Positions 58,281-64,000 of a stretch of 64,000 nt of DNA are shown here, one piece after another. The notes under the pieces were generated by a model, which did not search any database, was not told where the DNA came from, and worked only from the letters and a program-made list of their open reading frames with translations. Numbering within the stretch: position 1 is the first letter of the stretch; the number at the start of each line of letters is the position of its first letter. Origin of the DNA: Turnera subulata (lineage: Eukaryota > Streptophyta > Magnoliopsida > Malpighiales > Passifloraceae); the NCBI GenBank assembly GCA_028386065.3, contig JAKUCV010001424.1:21069-85068 (forward strand). Direction: 5' to 3'. The translations under genes were made by a program, and so were the position numbers.

Positions 58281-58890
58281 TTTTTTTTTTAGAAAATGAG
58301 CATTCTTCATTCATATAAAATCTAAAAATCTGAAATCACATAGCTGAAGAACTAATATAGCAAAAGCATAAGAAAAATTCAACAGAAGAATTCTTCTTAA
58401 TATACTACATAAAAATACACAACGTAATTTATCTCCTTCAATAGAGGATTTACAAAGGCACACCACTCGCGACTCTCTCGCGAGCATCAGATCCAGATCT
58501 AGTAGGGTCCGTGCAGCAACCACCATGCCAGCAGGTAAATTTGAGACATACCTGTGGGGGAAAATATCTCTTTGTTGGTAAATTTCTGTAGCAGATATAG
58601 AATCGTTCTTCAAATTGAATCTTTTTCCATGAACTTTGGCTCCCATAGACTTATTTGAAACACTAAAAAAGGTGAGAAAACTTCAGAAGGAGAGAAAACA
58701 ACTCACAAAAAGTGAGACAAAACCCACAAAAAGTATGAGTAAACCAACAAAACTAAAAACAAAAATAAAAACAAACTAGTTGAAAGAAATTTTGGTGGGG
58801 GCTCACTGCCGGAAGAAATCGGCGGCAGCCCCAAATTGTAGATCTAGGATTTTTCACTAAGAGAAGGAGAGAAAAGAAAAAACCCTAGTA
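58281..58890 (-). mobile_element. ~610-bp poly(A) retroposon, copy 2
   Basis: Same family and orientation as 35882-36506. The tail (T-run) is at 58281-58290. A 19-bp duplication, tcatacttttttcctttct, is at 58262-58280 and 58891-58909. The nearly complete match along its whole length, with different flanks, proves independent insertion. Confidence 0.92.
58311..58646 (-). CDS. Conserved small ORF in retroposon copy 2
   Basis: 111 residues starting MGAKVHGKRFNLKND. It is open over the same extent as the copy-1 frame, with substitutions spread evenly, many of them conservative (K/R, D/N, I/L, I/M). Function is unknown. Confidence 0.4.
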   Translation of the reverse strand: MGAKVHGKRFNLKNDSISATEIYQQRDIFPHRYVSNLPAGMVVAARTLLDLDLMLARESRVVCLCKSSIEGDKLRCVFLCSILRRILLLNFSYAFAILVLQLCDFRFLDFI

Positions 58891-58909
58891 TCATACTTTT
58901 TTCCTTTCT

Positions 58910-59851
58910 ACATGAGTAGATTGGGGTACCATTTTCTTTACATTTTTTTTTTTTTTGCTTTTTTGGCAAACAACATTTTTTTTTGTTTGTTTTCGCTGTC
59001 AAATACGGGAACAAGCCCAATACATTTGAAAGAGTCAGCAACAAAATCTAAATCTTAAAGAATCCCAACCTACATAACCGCATACGAGCCTGCAACATGC
59101 TCATGGATTTGGGCCGTTTAACTTACTTCTCAAATGCTGGTTTGGGTTTTGTCCGGATCTAATTAGTGGCCCGTTTGGATCTTCTGAAACGTGAACTATT
59201 TCTCCCGCCCAAATCCAATACCTGAACAATATATATATATCAGAGACTTCTCTATGGTAACACGTGTCCCTTTTTTACACAAAATGTACATGTGTCATTT
59301 TTATAAAAAACAAAATGATTAATATATCATTTAATTTTTATTATATAAAAATATATTATTTAAATGTTCCTATCATTCTTTATTTATAAGATGAATTTAA
59401 TCCAAAAACAATTTAATATCGGTCTTAAATTAATTATTTGTGAATGTCACTGGAGAGTTTTAAGGATCTGTTTGAAACTGTTTTTTTTTTTTAGTTTCAA
59501 AATTTTCAAAACCAAGGAAGGGCAAGTATTTTCGGGGAATGGTTTCAAAATCAATTTTGAAAAATTTGGACTCTAAAAACACAAATCTGAAAACAACAAA
59601 AAGATGTTTCCTCTGTTTTCTTAAGTTTTGCAGTAGCAAACTTGTAAATAAATAATATAAATTAATATTATCCCTTTTTTCTCCACACTTATCATTTTTT
59701 AACTCCATCACTGAGAAATCGGTTCCTCCATCTCATCCTTTTGCCTTTACCAATCCCTATTTTAGTCTCGCAAAGAATCATTCACCCTCCTTTCGTTTTA
59801 ATCCATCCCTCCTAACTAATCTTATCTCATCTATAAAAAGTTACCTCACAA
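58910..59851. other. AT-rich intergenic sequence
   Basis: No gene or transposon terminus recognised. Confidence 0.4.
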
Positions 59852-59966
59852 TCCTTGTTATCTTCACTAGATAAAGTGTTGCAGTCCATTGTTGTCTTCA
59901 CTGGGTAAGGTTGTTGTCTTCATTGGGTAAGGTGTTGCAGTCCATTGTTATCTTCACTGGGTATGG
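59852..59966. repeat. Short tandem repeat around attgttgtcttcactgggta
   Basis: Four imperfect copies of a ~25-34-bp unit, some including gtgttgcagtc, lie just upstream of LTR G. Confidence 0.85.
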
Positions 59967-61484
59967 CAGATGGTACGGTGCAAGTGCTTATTTTCAAAGA
60001 AGTGCCAGGATACAAGAGGCATCTATTGTTTTATGGTCCACCTCTATAGTTTCCAAATCTGATGGGAAAGAAGATGAACAGTAGGGTTACGGTCTTGTTT
60101 CCAAAAATAATAATCCAAATTGAAACACCCCGACTACTCTTTACTCAATGCACAGTAATTACCGAACAATAGTGCCGACACGTGGCACAAACAACATATA
60201 CAACAGGAAATCCGTCCCAATGGCCCAACGATAATATCTAACACCCGGCCTCGGGTACAATAACAATAATAGCACAACGGAAGCATTTATAAACTCAATG
60301 TCAACATATGCAAGCCCGATGCAACTAATGGATCTGAGTTCTGTCCGAGGGTACACTGCAGCTTGCCTCGTACGTTCCTGCACTACAAACAACTCATCCT
60401 ACGGGATGAAACCCCGCAGGCGAGGGGTGAGTCCGAAGTGCTCACCGACCATGGATAAACAGAGATATGCAGGCAACTATAATACTTTCAAAGAAAACAC
60501 CAGCAAAAGACAACTCAAGGATTCTACCAAAACATGACTGAGCCAAGACCAAAAGAATAATTATCATTATTACCAATTTTATCTTTCGAGCCCCTGTCAT
60601 TGGACAAGCTAGGGTCGTACCTGGTTATTAACTAATTCCAGATGCCAGGCCAAAACACAATCCGGGATCAACATCCCAATAACAACTCAATCCGGGATCA
60701 ACATCCCAATATCCAAATCATCCGGGATCAACATCCCCAATAACCAAACCAAACCGGCCATGACACCACAGAACTAGCCTCTAACCATCTAGTCGTACCA
60801 CTACTTTCCACGTGACAATTAAATCATCATCTCAATTTCAATTTCAAATTCCAATACTCTTTCCTCAATTATCCAACTTTCTATATTTCAAGTTATTCCA
60901 CAGACCAAACCAACAACAGTCTTATAACACCAATTATTCACAATTAACAGTTCAACATTATTCACAATATCCACATGACCAACAACACAGTCCAACAACA
61001 GCAACAACAATAACTATAGCAATCAAACAACCAACAATGATCATCTCAGCAGTTCAATCAAACAACAAAGCACACACAGTATTACAGGCACATATCAAGG
61101 GTTATCCATCCTCACCTGACGTGTCTCTGAAACTGATATCTGGTCAACCTCGAGACCCTATATGTATATATAGGAACACAATAATCACTTATAATGCACA
61201 ATAAAAATGATTATGCATGATACCGGTTTAACTGTTATTAAACGGCTTATGTGTTCATTTTATTATCTCCACAATTATCTTATTACCAACAGTTCTTCCA
61301 ACTTGGTGGTAATTAATTTAATCCAACGGTTATACCAAGTGTACTTGATTAAATCAAAAACCGAAAAAGAGCGCCCAAGTCGATATCCCGGCCCTTAGGT
61401 CGCTTATGGCAAGAAAACATGTATATACACAAATACGTTGTATAAATTATATTTGGCAATATATCAAAGTAAGTAATATTTCAT

Positions 61485-63327
61485 GGTAAAAAAGTTTTTA
61501 TTGTCCCTTCACTTTTTTGTTTTCGCATTTGTTGTCCCTCTTCCTTTTTTTTCACTCAACCTGTCCCTCAACTCTTAATTTACCGGGTCACCTTGTCCTT
61601 ATTACCACCTACAGTCGGTTGGTGCGTGTGAGGCTGACACGTGTTTGTGGGGCCCACTTCATCTGATTTTATTTTTCTTTTTCTCTCTCTTTTTTCTTTC
61701 TATAATTTATTTTATTTTCTTTTTTTCACCATTTTAATACAATCAATCCTTCTTTTCTTTTTTTCCTCAAACTCTTTTTCTTTTTTCTTCTTCCCGATTT
61801 CGGCTCCCCTCACTATCCCACGACTCCTCTCTCGCTTTCTCAAAACCGTTGCCCCACTCCCTTTCTCCTCTATTCTTTTCCACCCAAAACCACAGCCACC
61901 CACTTCTCGATTGTCATCGCCGCCATTCCTTCTCTTTTATTTTGTTTCCGCCATTTCTTTCTGCCCCAAAGCGCCGCCGCTGTGGTTCTCTTCCTCTCAT
62001 CTCTGTCAGTGGTGATCGGTGCGAGGACGAAAGGGCACGGCGAGCGGCCTTGTGTATTTCCATCACCACCACCATCAATAGTTGAAGGAGGAAGTGAGGG
62101 GAGGCTCTATCCGTCGCGGCTATGGCTGCATCGAGGTAGTAGAACTCTTTCTTTTTCTGTTACTCACGAATCATCCCATCTTCACCTCTCCCTCACCCTC
62201 ACTGGAGGACTTGACAGCGTTGCCACCTTGGAGTTCAGTCAGATCTAGGTTTGTCCAATAGGGTTTCGTGAACAATCTCCTCGCCTCGCCCCTATGCTCG
62301 CAAGCACGGCCCTGAGTCACGGCGACGCGCTTCTGGTTCCTCTCCACTGACTCCTCAAAAGCCAAGCTCGACCTCCCCTCCGTGGGTAGGTCACGTCGGT
62401 CGTCTCCTCCTTTGTCATTCCTCCCTCCCCTTTTTTAATTTTCTGCTATACCAAATTGTTATCGGGTTCAATTTTTTTATGAGCTATGGATGATTAGTAA
62501 TGAAAATGCATGTGTTGATGGATGGATATTAGTGCGATATGTGGATTCCGGTGATGGAGGTTGTTTTGATGTTTTGTGGGTTGAATTTTTGGTACGGTTG
62601 TGAGTTCGGTGAAGCAAGGGAGAAGGGAGGAGCAGGGGTGCCGAGATTGAGGAAAAAATCACTGGTTGGTGCTTTTGGCATCGGCGGGAGGAGGATGATG
62701 GCGGAAGGTGGGTCGGCGGGAGAGATGAGGCGATGCAGGTTGGCTCGGGATTGGTTTTATCCAAGAACCGAGAGAAAGGAGAAATTGAAGATGATATTTT
62801 TTTCCATGTGTGAAGAGGGTGGCGGTGGGGAATTGTCGGTGGGCCTTCAAAAAAGAAAAGAAAAAAATGTAAAAAAATTTTTCAAATTAAATAATAAAGC
62901 AATATCAAATTAACCATTTTTTCTTTTTTTTCTCTTTTCCTGTTATTTAAATATTTTATTTTTAGAAATCATTTTTCTAATTAAATATTATTCAAAGAAA
63001 TAAAATCGGAAAAAAGGAAAAAGAAAAGTGAAATAATAAATTATTTTTTCTCTTCTTTTTATTGCAAAAACTAATATAATAAAAACCTAAAAGGGATTTT
63101 CAGAAAATAGAAAATAGGAAAGAAATAGAGAAAAAGAAAAATAAAATCAGATGAAGTGGGCTCCACAGACACGTGTCATCCTCACACGCACCAACCCGCT
63201 GTAGGTGGTAATAAGGACAAGGTGACCCGGTAAATTAAGAGTTGAGGGACAGGTTGAGTAAAAAAAAGGAAGAGGGACAACAAATGCGAAAACAAAAAAG
63301 TGAAGGGACAATAAAAATTTTTTTACC
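61485..63327. mobile_element. Mutator-like element (MULE), ~205-bp TIRs
   Basis: 1843 bp. Terminal inverted repeats at about 61485-61690 and 63122-63327 begin GGTAAAAAA and match almost throughout. The perfect 10-bp TSD aatatttcat is at 61475-61484 and 63328-63337. No MURA-type transposase is visible. The interior (61690-63120) is GC-richer and gene-like in composition, including a frame at 62539-62913, which suggests captured host sequence (Pack-MULE type). Confidence 0.92.
62539..62913 (+). CDS. Unidentified ORF inside the MULE
   Basis: A 124-codon frame, Gly/Arg/Met-rich in the middle and Lys-rich at the end, with no recognisable domain. It could be read-through of a captured exon plus intron. 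Weak support. Confidence 0.2.
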   Translation: MWIPVMEVVLMFCGLNFWYGCEFGEAREKGGAGVPRLRKKSLVGAFGIGGRRMMAEGGSAGEMRRCRLARDWFYPRTERKEKLKMIFFSMCEEGGGGELSVGLQKRKEKNVKKFFKLNNKAISN

Positions 63328-63754
63328 AATATTTCATAAGTACTTATCCTCGATAAAATAATAATAATAGTAATAACCATATATACGCTTAGTAAGAATT
63401 GATTATAAAATAGTGGTAATGTTAAATACTTCCAAATAGTATATGAATAATATATATCCGATATTAAAACCGTTAAATGGAAAATACCTCCATTGATAAG
63501 GTGGCTAACATAGCTGATATATAGTATAAAATAATTTTAATATGATATATAAAATACATATACGTTTGTATCCATTAATTGTAAATGGAGTATAAAGAGT
63601 AATAATAATACCATAGCTCGATAAAATACAACGGTCATTTAATAATATAACAATTCAAAACTTGTACATATTAAGTAGTTAGATTTAATATATAACAAAA
63701 TCATTGGACAGAAATATTATAACTGTTAATGAGTTGATATTTCAAAATAATATT

Positions 63755-64000
63755 TGTAACAGCCCAGGTAAAAATTTCATTTTTACCGGGACTGTTTAAG
63801 TTAATGTACAGTAATTTACCATTGATTTTTAATCTTGGGTAATTAAATTATGGTAAATCGAGTATTGGATTTTGAAACCGAGCCTTGTCCTATGTTCGGG
63901 ATTTTCCTGCGGATTTTACGGACCGAAGTTAGGATTTTTCCGGGTCCGGGAATTTTCGGAAAAAGCCGAGATTATTCTCGAATTATTGGACCAGAAATAA
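63755..64000 (+). mobile_element. LTR H, 5' end, truncated by window
   Basis: Starts TGTAACAGCCCAGGTAAAAA, parallel to the starts of LTRs D and E, including ttttaccgggactgt and the later gattttc-gcggattt motif. It is inserted into LTR G in the opposite orientation. The TSD would be atatt (63750-63754); the right side is outside the window. Confidence 0.85.

Larger units (their letters stand above)
60121..63754 (-). mobile_element. LTR G, interrupted by a MULE and by LTR H
   Basis: The minus-strand LTR end (TGAAACACCCCGAC on +) is at 60121. The minus-strand acceptor is at 60378 (TGCAG|GAACG), the mini-exon-like segment at 61116-61157 and the donor GTGAGG at 61115. Three GGGAT-CAAC-ATCCC hairpins lie at 60661-60735. 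The MULE at 61485-63327 and LTR H at 63755 lie within it. The LTR start lies beyond the window, so no TSD can be checked (left flank caaat). Confidence 0.85.

Overview
The window is nuclear DNA from a flowering plant, most likely a eudicot. Three genes are spliced protein-coding genes with plastid or phospholipid functions. The rest is a dense, nested mosaic of plant transposable elements: solo LTRs, an L1-type LINE, a SINE, a hAT and a Stowaway MITE, a Mutator-like element and a Helitron. There are no bacterial-type operons and no rRNA or tRNA genes. One assembly gap of 362 N lies at 4749-5110.

Layout. From 1 to 7.6 kb there are local duplications, a malate-dehydrogenase pseudogene split by a hAT element, a solo LTR (A) and three diverged copies of one ~430-bp segment. 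From 7.8 to 19.6 kb lies one near-complete but mutated L1-type LINE bounded by a ~15-bp target-site duplication (TSD); a 5.95-kb LTR (B) with its own 5-bp TSD is inserted inside its ORF2. The interval 23.4-35.5 kb is the gene island: a chalcone-isomerase-like fatty-acid-binding protein (FAP1 type, 4 exons, +), plastid ribosome recycling factor (11 exons, -, one GC-AG intron), and a group III patatin-related phospholipase (2 exons, +). From recalled Arabidopsis locus order these match At3g63170, At3g63190 and At3g63200, so the island looks like conserved microsynteny, with the TKL-type gene (At3g63180) not seen. From 39.5 to 52.7 kb a Helitron (A|TC...CTAG|T, 3' hairpin) encloses several LTRs of one family (C, D, E; E nested in D). 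Between C and D is an internal segment carrying an antisense gene-like ORF with its own TATA box, Kozak-type start and AATAAA. From 57.5 to 64 kb there is a Stowaway MITE, a second copy of a ~610-bp poly(A) retroposon with a conserved ORF, and another LTR (G) interrupted by a ~1.84-kb MULE and by a further LTR (H) that runs off the window.

Most unusual signal. The TGTAAC...TTTCA LTR family appears at least seven times. Six copies share an intron-like layout: an AG acceptor, a mini-exon of 42-76 nt, a GTGAGG donor, a long intron-like segment, then a second AG acceptor; the mini-exon is directly visible in four of them. Inside the intron-like segment are arrays of short hairpins. Loop sequences are restricted (GTYK), while stems vary in a compensated way (GGGAT/ATCCC, GGCAT/ATGCC, AAGCAT/ATGCTT, AAGGAT/ATCCTT, GAGGAT/ATCCTC). 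A relative (LTR A) has a different conserved loop with equally compensated stems. I know of no description of this; the covariation is visible by eye but needs statistical testing.

All coordinates and splice sites come from reading the sequence. Family names are recognised from motifs, not database searches.
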